A program made the translations under genes and the position numbers. A DNA stretch of 64,000 nt, from assembly GCA_902768125.1 (NCBI GenBank), contig CACXKA010000013.1, positions 62,001 through 126,000 of the forward strand, given 5' to 3'. Below are positions 43,194 through 52,488 of this stretch, piece after piece; position 1 is the stretch's first letter, and every line of letters starts with the position of its first letter. Below the pieces are notes generated by a model that worked only from the letters and a program-made list of their open reading frames with translations, searched no databases and was not told the origin of the DNA. Source of the DNA: an uncultured Bacteroidales bacterium (GTDB taxonomy: Bacteria; Bacteroidota; Bacteroidia; Bacteroidales; Bacteroidaceae).

Positions 43194-44696
43194 TTATTTT
43201 TTCCTGATTCTCCATTCATCAGGATATAAGTTGTTGGCGCGGTTCCCGATGTTCTTCACAAAGCCGAGGGGATGACCTTGATACGTGATGAGCACATAGC
43301 CGCGTGGGGTGTCGGCAGGCAGTTGCAGGGCTTCTGTCCTCAGATAGGCGAGGGCTTGCTGCTCATCCACCTCTGCTGTTGGAAACGCCTCTTTGTTGAG
43401 GTGGTTGCTCATCGCAAGACTTTGAGAGGGTTTGAGGTTTCTTGGCAAGCCAAGCGTGCTAAAGATACGATAAGAGGTTTGAGATTTGAGGTTTGGATTT
43501 CGCCCAGCGCGTGGGCTGGGGCTGGTGGCGAGTTCGATGCCGGCATGCAGCACCTTGAGGGTTTGCTGGGCTTGTTGATAGAGATCCAGATGCAGGGTGG
43601 GGAAGGCACGGAACGTGTCATTCTCCTCCAAGATGGTGAAGTTCTCACCGTCAGTCAGCCATTCCCTCAATTCTTTGGGAATCTTGGCGTTCAGTTTCCG
43701 ACCTTTGACCTTCGACCTTCGTCCTTCGTCCTCCGATGTCTTTTGCAACACACTGAGAAAGAAGCCCTCACCCTTCGTCCGATGCGGATAGAAATGTGTG
43801 TTCTTCTCGCTCAGTCCCCATGCAGGATTGGGTCGGCACGACAGCACCTCTGCCCCCAGCGTCTTGGCAATCCACGCCACGTTTTCCTCGTCCTCCAAAG
43901 GGTTGTAGGTGCAAGTGCTGTAGATGAAGATGCCACCCTCCTTCAGTGTGTGCCAGATGTCCCTCACGATGTCACGCTGCCGTTTCCAACAAGTCTCCAC
44001 ATTTGCCAAACTCCATTCCCCGATGCTGTCAGGGTCTTTGCGGAACATCCCTTCGCCTGAGCAAGGAGCGTCGCAGATGATTAGGTCGAACGTGTCGCCA
44101 AACGCCTGAAAATCCTCCGCGTAGTTGTTCGTCACGATGCAGTTCGGATTGCCCCACTTGATGATATTCTCCGCCAAGATGTTGGCACGCTGCCTCACCA
44201 CCTCGTTAGCAATCAGCATGGAACCCTCAGGCAACTCCGACAACGCCAGCGTCGATTTCCCTCCAGGGGCAGCACATAAATCCAACGCCACCACAGGCTC
44301 CTTCACATATTCCCTCAACACATGCGACAAGAACATCGACGATGCCTCCTGCACATAGTAGCAACCAGCATGAAACAGCGGGTCAAGCGTGAAGGACGGG
44401 CGTTCGGAAAGATAAAAACCTTCCTCACACCAGGGGACTGGTGAGGTTTGAGGTTTGAGGTTTGAGGTTTCTTGGCAAGCCAAGCGTGCTAAAGATACGA
44501 TAAGAGGTTTGAGGTTTGAGGTTTGAGGTTTGAGGTTTGGGGAGAGGGTCTTCTTTTTATTTCTCCTGATGCTGGTCGGCGCATCCTCTGCCAATGCCTC
44601 AGCAAGGAGGTCATATTCCTCCTTTCCCAGCACCTCCGTCATCATCCGTTGGAAGTCCTCAGGCAATTCCTTTGCCAACTTCGTGTCTGTCGTCAT
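43194..44696 (-). CDS. rRNA cytosine-C5 methyltransferase carrying two repeat insertions
   Basis: RsmF/NOL1-type SAM-dependent methyltransferase, 500 residues. SAM site DLCAAPGGKST, motif IV DAPCSGEGMFRKD, and catalytic YSTCTYNPLEDEENV are all intact, followed by a C-terminal RNA-binding region. Two stretches look foreign: ~51-86 (LSPNLKPQTSNLKPLIVSLA onward), between SIRRNKKK and PVPWCEEG, and ~390-424 (NLKSQTSYRIFSTLGLPRNL), before SQSLAMS. Both are coded by the same 53-bp repeat read in different frames, in loops outside the catalytic motifs. I start at ATG 44696 because the promoter lies between it and the longer frame's start. Confidence 0.9.
   Translation of the reverse strand: MTTDTKLAKELPEDFQRMMTEVLGKEEYDLLAEALAEDAPTSIRRNKKKTLSPNLKPQTSNLKPLIVSLARLACQETSNLKPQTSPVPWCEEGFYLSERPSFTLDPLFHAGCYYVQEASSMFLSHVLREYVKEPVVALDLCAAPGGKSTLALSELPEGSMLIANEVVRQRANILAENIIKWGNPNCIVTNNYAEDFQAFGDTFDLIICDAPCSGEGMFRKDPDSIGEWSLANVETCWKRQRDIVRDIWHTLKEGGIFIYSTCTYNPLEDEENVAWIAKTLGAEVLSCRPNPAWGLSEKNTHFYPHRTKGEGFFLSVLQKTSEDEGRRSKVKGRKLNAKIPKELREWLTDGENFTILEENDTFRAFPTLHLDLYQQAQQTLKVLHAGIELATSPSPRAGRNPNLKSQTSYRIFSTLGLPRNLKPSQSLAMSNHLNKEAFPTAEVDEQQALAYLRTEALQLPADTPRGYVLITYQGHPLGFVKNIGNRANNLYPDEWRIRKK
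43431..43496. repeat. in-gene repeat, copy 1 (C-terminal part of methyltransferase)
   Basis: Bases 43431-43483 are identical to 44461-44513. The core holds the palindrome CTTGGCAAGCCAAG flanked by GAGGTTTGAG words. Encodes about 20 residues in frame. Confidence 0.92.
44444..44540. repeat. in-gene repeat, copy 2 (N-terminal part of methyltransferase)
   Basis: Same 53-bp core as 43431-43483, bracketed by more copies of GAGGTTT. It is translated in a different reading frame from copy 1, yet stays open. Confidence 0.92.
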
Positions 44697-44716
44697 GTCG
44701 CTATTGTTTTCTGCTG

Positions 44717-44747
44717 CGAAGTTATCAATTTCTGCACACTTATCCAA
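44717..44747 (-). promoter_or_regulatory. promoter of the rRNA methyltransferase
   Basis: Minus-strand ATTGG (44748-44744), 19-bp spacer, TAACTTCG (44724-44717). The same -7 variant is seen before the Fic gene. It lies 21 bp before ATG 44696. Confidence 0.6.
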
Positions 44748-44754
44748 TTTTTTC

Positions 44755-44786
44755 TTTGTTTTTCTCAGTTATTTTTCGTATCTTTG
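44755..44786 (+). promoter_or_regulatory. orphan plus-strand promoter
   Basis: TTTG at 44755, 20-bp spacer, TATCTTTG at 44779-44786, then CA. It has full match to the window's promoter pattern but no gene follows on the plus strand. Confidence 0.7.
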
Positions 44787-44791
44787 CAAAA

Positions 44792-45110
44792 GAATTCACG
44801 TTAAAACGACATCTCCTTGAAAAGGGGTAAGAAAACAAATCAAGGTTTTTGCCGACCGCACCCACATATAAGGGCGGACGCTCGTAGATATGCGGGCGCC
44901 CGCCCTTATTCATGCGACCGACCGGCCAAATCTGGTTACACCTAGCATCTCTCCCTGTTACCTAGGGGGCTTTCCCCTGTTCGCCCCCGTCTCTTCCCCG
45001 TCTCTTCCCCGTCTCTTCCCCTTCTTCTTGCCCTATTGCCATCATAGCCAGCACGAAAGTAAAAAATGTTCTTTTCATTGTTTGTTTCTTTGTTTTCGAT
45101 TGCAAAGTTA
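44792..45110 (+). ncRNA. possible non-coding RNA or gene remnant
   Basis: The 300 bases after the orphan promoter hold no convincing reading frame. They contain a strong hairpin (44868-44909: ATAAGGGCGG...CCGCCCTTAT with a further 7 pairs and an 8-base loop), and then an 11-bp tandem repeat. No clear terminator is visible. It could be a small RNA, a lost gene or simply a repeat insertion. Confidence 0.35.
44989..45021. repeat. three exact 11-bp tandem repeats
   Basis: GTCTCTTCCCC three times with no mismatch. Confidence 0.95.
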
Positions 45111-45154
45111 AACATTTTCATTCATTTCTTGATTGGTTAGAGCTGAATATTTGG

Positions 45155-46474
45155 TTATTCTTCCCTTAATGCTTCCACAGGTTTGGTTCTACAGATGTTC
45201 CATGCAGGGATGGTGATGCCGATGCTCACCACGATGAGGATGATGAGATAGACGATGCCTGAAATGATGAGGAAGTGCAGCGGCTTGTTTGCCACCCAAG
45301 TCGGGTCGGGTTGGGGGCTGTAGGAGATGCACAGCTCACCCAATCCTGTCTTCACATAGTTGAGGTAGAGCACGCAGGTGATGAACATGCTCACTGTGGT
45401 GAGGATGAAACCTTCTGCTAGGAACATTCCCATGATGCGTCCTCTTGTCGCTCCGAATGCTCGCATGATGCCCGACTCTTCCGTGCGTCTCTTGGTCTGC
45501 ATCCAGAAGGTGCCGATGACACCCAAGCAGAGGTTGATAAGGAAGAACAGGGCTTTGGCGACAGAAAGATTGAAATCGTATGAGAGCATGGGCGAAGCAA
45601 ACTGATTCTTAGAGGTCGCTATGTCTTCGTAGGGGGTGAAGGAGACGATGGCAAGACCCTCGGAAGTGAACTGCTGAAGACGAAAGTTCTGTTCCTCGAC
45701 AAATCTCCGCACGTCCACATCTGGCTTCAGGCGGATGACGAGCTGGCTATGGACATAAACCAGGGGGCAATCAGGGGTGCCCCAATAGACGCGCCAAGTG
45801 TCGAAGGAAGTATCTGACACGTGAACATCCTCCACCACTCCTTGGATGTAGCTGCTTGACACCCAATCATCAATCTTATCATAAGTCAAGATTACTCTAT
45901 GATCAATCTCTTTACCGATGGCGGCTTTGGCAGACCCATAGAGACGCTCGGCAAGGGAGCGGCTGATGACCACACCTTCATCTGATTTCGAGAGTTCTTC
46001 TGCTGTCGGACTTCCCTCTGCAGCGTGAATGCCGTAGGTTTCAAAGAAGTGCTCGTTCTTCATGTGGCCGGTTTCATACACACGAACGGAATCGTCTCCA
46101 TAAATATATTGTGCACCCACATTATCGACACTGTGAGAGAATATGTTACGAGGAGCCAGTAAGCCTTGGATGGGGTAAAGGATACATACTTGTTCCACCT
46201 CGTCTATTGCCTGCAACTTCCTTTTGAGGACATTGATCTTCTGACGGAATACTCTATCCACATTGTCACTTTCATACCACCGAGTATCAGTGGGGGCGGT
46301 ATGTGCAACCACCAGTCGTTCGCAGTCAATGCCCTTTGGCAAACTCCTATAGTACATCCTCACGGCAATAGGGTCGAGTTGTTTCCAAGCCACAAAGCAC
46401 ACGAGGACAAGTTCGGCCAGTAGCCATACGTTCTGAGCCCGTTGGCTCCAAAGATTATTGATGATCTGTTTCAT
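45155..46474 (-). CDS. FtsX-type ABC permease, type A (third pair)
   Basis: A 439-residue MacB/FtsX-type permease: transmembrane helix ~17-35, large periplasmic domain (~40-280), and three helices near the C-terminus (~290-430), ending CRTKPVEALREE. It starts MKQIINNLWSQRAQNVWLLA, the type A signature shared with 51135 and 47767. It is the last gene of the permease operon and overlaps its type B partner by ATGA. Specific substrate unknown; see the operon notes at the ATPase. Confidence 0.9.
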   Translation of the reverse strand: MKQIINNLWSQRAQNVWLLAELVLVCFVAWKQLDPIAVRMYYRSLPKGIDCERLVVAHTAPTDTRWYESDNVDRVFRQKINVLKRKLQAIDEVEQVCILYPIQGLLAPRNIFSHSVDNVGAQYIYGDDSVRVYETGHMKNEHFFETYGIHAAEGSPTAEELSKSDEGVVISRSLAERLYGSAKAAIGKEIDHRVILTYDKIDDWVSSSYIQGVVEDVHVSDTSFDTWRVYWGTPDCPLVYVHSQLVIRLKPDVDVRRFVEEQNFRLQQFTSEGLAIVSFTPYEDIATSKNQFASPMLSYDFNLSVAKALFFLINLCLGVIGTFWMQTKRRTEESGIMRAFGATRGRIMGMFLAEGFILTTVSMFITCVLYLNYVKTGLGELCISYSPQPDPTWVANKPLHFLIISGIVYLIILIVVSIGITIPAWNICRTKPVEALREE

Positions 46475-47733
46475 TTCTTCTGATTCATGGATTCAACAAT
46501 CGGGTTGCGAAGGCTGAGCCACGCTGGAATGGCTGCTGACATCAAATTGACGATGAGGCATACTGCGAGGGCGATGAGGAAAATGAGGGGTGAGAAAAGC
46601 ATTTCGCCCTCAATGGTTGGTTCGGGCATCGTGGTGGCGTGGTTGCTGACGGCAAAGAACACCCACGAACGGAACACGTAGAGCAACAGCCAAGTGATGA
46701 CCAAACCGACGATGCCGCCCCAAAGGGTGAGCACCAGATTCTCCGTGATGACTTGATGGAGCAGTTCTCTCCGTTTGGCTCCGAAAGCCTTGCGCACCCC
46801 CATCTCAGGCAGTCGGCGTTTCATCCGTGCAGCCACCAATCCGCTCAGGTTGAGGGCAGGCACAAGCAGCAGCACGAACACTTGTGGAAAGAGGGCAAGG
46901 AGGATGTCCTTCCATGAAGAAAGTTCCCTGCCCCCCGATAATTGCAGTTGGGCATGGGGCCATATTCTGTTTTCGAAAGAATAATCCAGATTCTTGCTGC
47001 TGACACTCCGCTTGTGGGCAATTTCCTCCAGTTCCTTCTCCAAATCAGCCACGCTGCATCCTTCTTTCAGAACAATGGTCATCATATTGGCACCATCGGA
47101 TTGAGGTATGAAAAGTTGGCCGAAACTCTGCTCCGCAATGGACGAGGTCGGTTCTATTACCCCCACCACACGGAGGTCAGTGGTGGCAGTAAGCACCTTG
47201 CCGACAGGATTAACTTCCTTGCCAAACAGTTGTTCAGAAATGTCTCGGCTGATGATGCAGATGGGCGAAAGACTGTCCGCTGGTGCGAAAGGCCGTCCAT
47301 AAACGAAGTGGAAGTGATAGACCTTGAAGAAGTTGGCATCCACCAATCGCTCCACCACAGGAACAGGCTTGCTGTCCTTGTACCATGCGTATGCTTTGTC
47401 TCTGAAAAAATCAGATATTTTAATGCTGGCGCTGATCACCTCCGCACTCTTCATCGGATAGAACCATTCCTTCATCTCGTTTAAGCTGTAAAAATTTGTC
47501 GGTTCCTTGAGCTCGTATCCGTTTTTGGGAATCTCCAACATCGGCAGTACATACACCGTCCGACTCCTGTTCACCTCTGGTTCGATGTCCGCCAACTTGG
47601 CGTAATACACCACAGCAATCACCATCGTGAAGGCAATCGCCAAGGCTGTTCCTGCGATGTAGATGCCAGAGAACAGCCGCTCCTCCTTCATCATGTGGAG
47701 AGCTTGACGTACATATAATAATAGTTTATTCAT
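46471..47733 (-). CDS. FtsX-type ABC permease, type B (third pair)
   Basis: A 420-residue permease of the second type (YVRQALHMMKEERLFSGIYI start; one N-terminal helix, large periplasmic domain, three C-terminal helices; MGVRKAFGAKRRELLHQV loop). Very similar to the type B permease at 52489. It partners with the type A gene downstream, overlapping by 4 bp. Confidence 0.9.
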   Translation of the reverse strand: MNKLLLYVRQALHMMKEERLFSGIYIAGTALAIAFTMVIAVVYYAKLADIEPEVNRSRTVYVLPMLEIPKNGYELKEPTNFYSLNEMKEWFYPMKSAEVISASIKISDFFRDKAYAWYKDSKPVPVVERLVDANFFKVYHFHFVYGRPFAPADSLSPICIISRDISEQLFGKEVNPVGKVLTATTDLRVVGVIEPTSSIAEQSFGQLFIPQSDGANMMTIVLKEGCSVADLEKELEEIAHKRSVSSKNLDYSFENRIWPHAQLQLSGGRELSSWKDILLALFPQVFVLLLVPALNLSGLVAARMKRRLPEMGVRKAFGAKRRELLHQVITENLVLTLWGGIVGLVITWLLLYVFRSWVFFAVSNHATTMPEPTIEGEMLFSPLIFLIALAVCLIVNLMSAAIPAWLSLRNPIVESMNQKK

Positions 47734-47766
47734 TATGTTCTATTCGAATCTTTATGTCATCACTTT

Positions 47767-49098
47767 TTATTCGTCCCGTAGCGCTGTGACAATCTTCTTT
47801 CGGCAGATGTTCCAGGCGGGGAGGGCAATGCCAAGGCTCACGATGATGAGGAGGAGCAGGAATATGATGAGGGAGATGATGAGGAAGTGAGGCCAGAACT
47901 GGTTGATCCAGTCATTCTCCATGCCTGACGTGCCCCTGATGTTGCCATCGGAAAGGATGTCCCAGGAGGCAGCGAACTGCAACCAGATGAAGTCGCCCAG
48001 AAGGGAGGCAAGGAGGGTAAGGATGGCTCCTTCAGCAAGGAAGGTCCAGAAGATGCGAAGCTTCGAGGCTCCAAAAGCACGCATGATGCCGATGTCCTCC
48101 TTCCGTTTGCGGATTTGCAGCCAGTAGGTGCCAATCGTACCGAGGACGACGATGATGGCGAAGAGTGTGAGGGGCACGGTGACAAGTTGGTTGCTGAGGG
48201 TGTCCCCATTCATCTCCTTTTGTCGTTCAAAGTGCTGGTTGTAGGTTTCTAATGTGGACAACACGTAGGAGCCGGCACGGAAATCATGCGTGAGCGTAGG
48301 CTGATGTTTCTTCACAAACGCCTCGGCATCCACATCAGGCTTGAGGCGCAGGAGCAATTTAGTTCTGGCACCTGCCCAGTTGGTGGGCAAGAATGCCATG
48401 TAAGGGTATCGCTCGTAGGGTGATCCTTTCACATCCTCCACCACGCCGGCAATGGTGTGATAGCCTGCCACCTGATAGTAATTTCCGTCATGTGAGTACA
48501 TATTGTTCACCATGGCCAACCGTTTACCCACCACTTGGTCGGTGCCGAAGAGCTGCTCTGCCAGGCTGCGGGTGATGATGATGGCATCTTGTGGTAGTTC
48601 TCTCGACAGCACTTCCGCAGCAGGACTCCCTTCGATGCTACGCAGACCCTGCGTCTCGAAAAACTGTTCATTGGGGTAGTAGGACTTGCACGAAGCACTG
48701 GTAATCTTCAGCGTGTCGTCGGCAGGAGCAAAGGGTCTCCAATCGTACAAGCGGAGGTCTTCACCTATATATTGAAAAGTTAAACACACCGACTGCACCT
48801 CAGGCAGGTTCTGCAATTGAGTCTTCAGCACTTGATAACGCTCCATGTCTTCTTCGTATGGGATTCCTCCCCTCTCCTGCAGTTCCTGTTCCAGTTCCCC
48901 TCGGAGTTCTCCGAACTGCCCCACACACAGGTGATCCTTCTCAAAATCTCCTGTAGGGTTGCAGAAGAATTTGCCATAGTTGCTCACCACCAGATAGTCC
49001 ACCATGAACCAGCTCAGCACCGTGATGATGGCAATCTCGGCAAAAATCCAACCGTTCTGTTTGCGGTGCGCCCATAAGTTTTTAAGTATAAGTCTCAT
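47767..49098 (-). CDS. FtsX-type ABC permease, type A (second pair)
   Basis: A 443-residue type A permease (MRLILKNLWAHRKQNGWIFA), same topology, but the most diverged of the three type A copies. It overlaps the type B gene 49098 by one base (start/stop adjoining). It includes the loop GIMRAFGASKLRIFWTFLAE, the probable ATPase contact. Confidence 0.9.
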   Translation of the reverse strand: MRLILKNLWAHRKQNGWIFAEIAIITVLSWFMVDYLVVSNYGKFFCNPTGDFEKDHLCVGQFGELRGELEQELQERGGIPYEEDMERYQVLKTQLQNLPEVQSVCLTFQYIGEDLRLYDWRPFAPADDTLKITSASCKSYYPNEQFFETQGLRSIEGSPAAEVLSRELPQDAIIITRSLAEQLFGTDQVVGKRLAMVNNMYSHDGNYYQVAGYHTIAGVVEDVKGSPYERYPYMAFLPTNWAGARTKLLLRLKPDVDAEAFVKKHQPTLTHDFRAGSYVLSTLETYNQHFERQKEMNGDTLSNQLVTVPLTLFAIIVVLGTIGTYWLQIRKRKEDIGIMRAFGASKLRIFWTFLAEGAILTLLASLLGDFIWLQFAASWDILSDGNIRGTSGMENDWINQFWPHFLIISLIIFLLLLIIVSLGIALPAWNICRKKIVTALRDE

Positions 49099-50435
49099 TA
49101 CTTCTTCTGATTTAGCGATTCAACAATGGGTTTCTTGAGGGCTGTCCATGCTGGGATGAGGGCTGCCATGAGGTTGAGCACCGCACAGCAGACGAAGGCG
49201 ATGAGGAAGAGCGTGGGGGTGAAGAACATATCCAACTGCAGCGACACACTATTCACAGGGTCATACTCTCGCCCGAATATCGACAGGAACAAGGTGCTGT
49301 TGCGCACGGCGGCGATGAACAGCCACGAGAGCAGATAGCCCACCACGCCGCCTAAGAGGGTAAGCACGAGGTTCTCCTGTATCACTTCGTTCAGTAGCAC
49401 CCGTTTCTTGGCGCCAAACGCCTTGCGGATGCCCATCTCTGCCACGCGTGCCTCCATTTGGTTTGATACCATACCGCTCAGGTTGATGGCTGGCAAGAGG
49501 AGGAGCAGCAGCATGAACAGGGCAGGTATTGATAGGTTTGCCAGCAGATCGCTCGTCGAGGCGTCGTTCACCTCTTCTCCGAAGAAGTTCAGTGTCTTCC
49601 GCCAGTGCGGCCTCACCTGGATGTACCAATTCCAATCCTCTCCTGTCGTGCTCTTCAGCATGGAGAGGTACTTGGCTTGGTAAGACTCCAGTTCGTCCAT
49701 CAGCATCTCTCGGGTATATCCTTTCTTCAACAGCACACGCACCTCCAAGCCTCCAGCCCAAGTAACATTATCATCTTTCCAATGTGCTCGTGAGTCGCTG
49801 ACGGTGTAGGGCAGGTAGATGTCGGCAGAGGTTTCCTTCAGCAGCGGGCTCACCTCCTTCACGATGCCCACCACCCGATAGGGGAGGTAGTTGAGCTGGA
49901 TGGTTTGTCCTACCACTCCTTCTGTCTTCTCAAAAAGTTTCTTTGCCAATGCATCGGTGATGACGATGCATCTGTCAGCATGCTTCAGGTTCTCCTCGTT
50001 GTAGGGCTTTCCTTCCAGAAACTTGAACTCGTAGAGGCGGAAGAAGTTGGGGTCGGTGAACTTGATACCGACTGGCACCTCCTGCTTGCCTATCTCCTTG
50101 CAGGCGGTGAAGCGGTAGATATATTCGTTGCTCATCGCTGCACTCACCACTTCGGCACATTCCAACTTGTTGAACATCTCCTCCACCGCTTGAGGCGAGT
50201 ATCCTGAATAGCCTACCCATCCTCCATCAGAGCGGGTGAAGTTGCTGCCCACATAGATGGTTCTGTCCCTGTTCACCTCGGGGTAGATATTGCCCATGCG
50301 GATGTGCAGCACCAGCGCCACAATCATCGCCGAGGCTATGGCGACCGCCGTACCAGCGATGTAGATGGCGGAGAACTGCTTGTCCTCACGAATCAGCGCC
50401 AAAGCTTGGCGTACATATAATAATAGTTTACTCAT
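49098..50435 (-). CDS. FtsX-type ABC permease, type B (second pair)
   Basis: A 445-residue type B permease (MSKLLLYVRQALALIREDKQ), periplasmic domain ~45-290, four transmembrane helices in total. It overlaps the ATPase gene by ATGA, so the ATPase and this permease are translationally coupled. It is more diverged from the other two type B proteins than they are from each other. Confidence 0.9.
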   Translation of the reverse strand: MSKLLLYVRQALALIREDKQFSAIYIAGTAVAIASAMIVALVLHIRMGNIYPEVNRDRTIYVGSNFTRSDGGWVGYSGYSPQAVEEMFNKLECAEVVSAAMSNEYIYRFTACKEIGKQEVPVGIKFTDPNFFRLYEFKFLEGKPYNEENLKHADRCIVITDALAKKLFEKTEGVVGQTIQLNYLPYRVVGIVKEVSPLLKETSADIYLPYTVSDSRAHWKDDNVTWAGGLEVRVLLKKGYTREMLMDELESYQAKYLSMLKSTTGEDWNWYIQVRPHWRKTLNFFGEEVNDASTSDLLANLSIPALFMLLLLLLPAINLSGMVSNQMEARVAEMGIRKAFGAKKRVLLNEVIQENLVLTLLGGVVGYLLSWLFIAAVRNSTLFLSIFGREYDPVNSVSLQLDMFFTPTLFLIAFVCCAVLNLMAALIPAWTALKKPIVESLNQKK

Positions 50436-51109
50436 TGTATTTGTCTTCCGTCCAAGAACTTGATGATGCGTTTTGTCTGCTGAGCCTGCTGCTCGTTGTG
50501 GGTCACCATCACGATAGTGCGACCGTCCTCCTCGTTCAGTTGCTTGAGGAGTCCGAGGATGTCGGCACCCATCTTCGAGTCGAGGTTACCCGTCGGTTCA
50601 TCGGCGAGGATGATTTCGGGGTTGCCGATGATGGCACGGGCAATGGCGACACGCTGGCACTGACCGCCTGAGAGCTGCACGGGTGTGTGCTTCATGCGAT
50701 GGGAGAGTCCAACCCTTTCGATGACCTCTTTGGCTCTGCGGATGCGTTCGCTATAGCCGATGCCACGATAGAGGAGGGGCAGTTGCACGTTGTCGAGCAC
50801 GTTGAGCGAACTGATGAGGTGGAAGGACTGGAACACGAAGCCGAGGGTTCTGTTGCGGAAGTCAGCCAACTGATTGTCGGAGAGGTTGTGGCTGATGGTG
50901 GTGCCACAGAGCTCCACGGTTCCGCTGGTAGGCTCGTCGAGAAGTCCCATGATGTTGAGCAGCGTGGATTTTCCACAACCTGAAGGTCCCATCACGCTGA
51001 GGAACTCTCCCTTCCCTACTTCGATGTTTACGTTCTCCAATGCCTGAGTCTCAATTTCCTCAGTGCGATACACCTTGTTGATGTCTGTCAATTTGATGAT
51101 TGTTTCCAT
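50432..51109 (-). CDS. ABC transporter ATP-binding protein
   Basis: A 225-residue LolD/MacB-like ATPase: Walker A GPSGCGKST, signature LSGGQCQRVAIARA, Walker B IILADEPTG, and H-loop VTHN. It is the only ATPase for six permeases. MacB-type systems use ATP in the cytoplasm to drive a periplasmic motion that pushes substrate through a TolC channel. The gene lies between pair one and pair two, so all three permease pairs probably share it. Confidence 0.95.
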   Translation of the reverse strand: METIIKLTDINKVYRTEEIETQALENVNIEVGKGEFLSVMGPSGCGKSTLLNIMGLLDEPTSGTVELCGTTISHNLSDNQLADFRNRTLGFVFQSFHLISSLNVLDNVQLPLLYRGIGYSERIRRAKEVIERVGLSHRMKHTPVQLSGGQCQRVAIARAIIGNPEIILADEPTGNLDSKMGADILGLLKQLNEEDGRTIVMVTHNEQQAQQTKRIIKFLDGRQIQ

Positions 51110-51134
51110 TGTTTATAATTTTGTTTTTGAAATT

Positions 51135-52487
51135 TTATTCTTCTCTTAAAGCGTCCACTACTTTTGTCCTGCAGATATTCCATGCAGGAATGGCGATGCC
51201 GATGGACACGACGATCAATATAATAAGATATACGAGTCCTGCGATCACGCAGAAGTGGAGGGGTTTGTCTGCCACCCATGTGGGGTCGGGCTCATATTGT
51301 GGGGCTTGGAGAGGGATGCAAAGTTCACCTAATCCAGTCTTCACATAGTTGAGATAAAGGACGCAGGTGATGAGCATGCTGAGGGTTGTGAGCACGAAGC
51401 CTTCTGCGAGGAACATCCCCATGATGCGTCGCTTGGTGGCTCCAAAGGCTCGCATGATGCCCGACTCTTCCGTTCTTCGCTTGGTCTGCATCCAGAAGGT
51501 GCCAATGACACCCAAGCAGAGGTTGATGAGGAAGAAGATGGCGGTGGCGACGGAAAGGTTGAAGTCGTAGTCGCTTTGTGCATTGAAGTCCGCACTATGA
51601 ACGCTATCTATGTTCTTGGCTGCATCGACGTATGGAAAGAACTCGCAAATGACGTAGTGTTCCGATGCCAGTTCTCCCGTACGGTAGGTCTGCTCCTCCA
51701 CAAAACGCTGCATATTAACCTCTGGCTTCAGTCGGATGACGAGCCGAGCCATCTGTTGGTTATTAGAGAACCAGCCATTGGGGGAGAACGCCATCCAAGT
51801 GCTGTATTCGTCAGTTCGTGCGCCAACATCCTCAACCACACCCTGAATGGTATAAATGATAGAGTTTTTATTTCCCTCCACATCTACATATGTCCAACCC
51901 GAGTCTAAATTCTTGCCTATTGCCGCCTCTGCCGACCCATAAATCCGTTCAGCCAGCGAACGGGTGAGGATGAGACTCTGCCCGCCCCCTGTATTCATGG
52001 AGAGGTCATGTTGTGAGGGACTTCCAGGCAAGGGCTGAATGCCAAATGTCTCGAAGAAATCCTGTCCGATGTCGAAATAGCACCAAGGCACAATAATCGT
52101 GTCGTTGGGAAGCGGAATGTGCGTGTAGTACCTATTCAAGCGAGGATAACCCTCTATGCCATCAAGGAAACTCACGTAGGCCACCTCATCCAGTTCCAAG
52201 AGGTGCTGCTTCAGCTGCTTCATCTCCTGAGTGAACCGTTCTTCCATCTGATCATAGGTTTCTCTCTCTGTACGATCACCGGTATTCTGTTCCATCGTTT
52301 TGTAAAGTCGCGCATCAGCCACCACCAGTCGGTCGATGTCGAAGCCTGCGGGCTGATTCTGGTAGAAGAGCCTCACGACAATGGGGTCAATCTGCGTCCA
52401 AGCCACAAAGCATACGACCACCAGTTCTGCAAAGAGCCACACGTTCTGAGCACGTTGGCTCCAAAGGTTCTTGAGTATCTGTTTCAT
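51135..52487 (-). CDS. FtsX-type ABC permease, type A (first pair)
   Basis: A 450-residue type A permease (MKQILKNLWSQRAQNVWLFA), closely related to 45155 (same GIMRAFGATKRRIMGMFLAE loop). It begins one base after the type B stop and precedes the ATPase by 25 bp. Confidence 0.9.
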   Translation of the reverse strand: MKQILKNLWSQRAQNVWLFAELVVVCFVAWTQIDPIVVRLFYQNQPAGFDIDRLVVADARLYKTMEQNTGDRTERETYDQMEERFTQEMKQLKQHLLELDEVAYVSFLDGIEGYPRLNRYYTHIPLPNDTIIVPWCYFDIGQDFFETFGIQPLPGSPSQHDLSMNTGGGQSLILTRSLAERIYGSAEAAIGKNLDSGWTYVDVEGNKNSIIYTIQGVVEDVGARTDEYSTWMAFSPNGWFSNNQQMARLVIRLKPEVNMQRFVEEQTYRTGELASEHYVICEFFPYVDAAKNIDSVHSADFNAQSDYDFNLSVATAIFFLINLCLGVIGTFWMQTKRRTEESGIMRAFGATKRRIMGMFLAEGFVLTTLSMLITCVLYLNYVKTGLGELCIPLQAPQYEPDPTWVADKPLHFCVIAGLVYLIILIVVSIGIAIPAWNICRTKVVDALREE

Positions 52488-52488
52488 A

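Noticed and set aside
43194-44696. Methyltransferase as a pseudogene because of repeat insertions
   Set aside because: The frame is open throughout, and SAM-binding and catalytic motifs are intact; both insertions fall in linker positions.
44530-44820. Plus-strand frames overlapping the start of the methyltransferase gene
   Set aside because: Antisense to the methyltransferase N-terminus and overlapping the divergent promoters; no recognisable protein.
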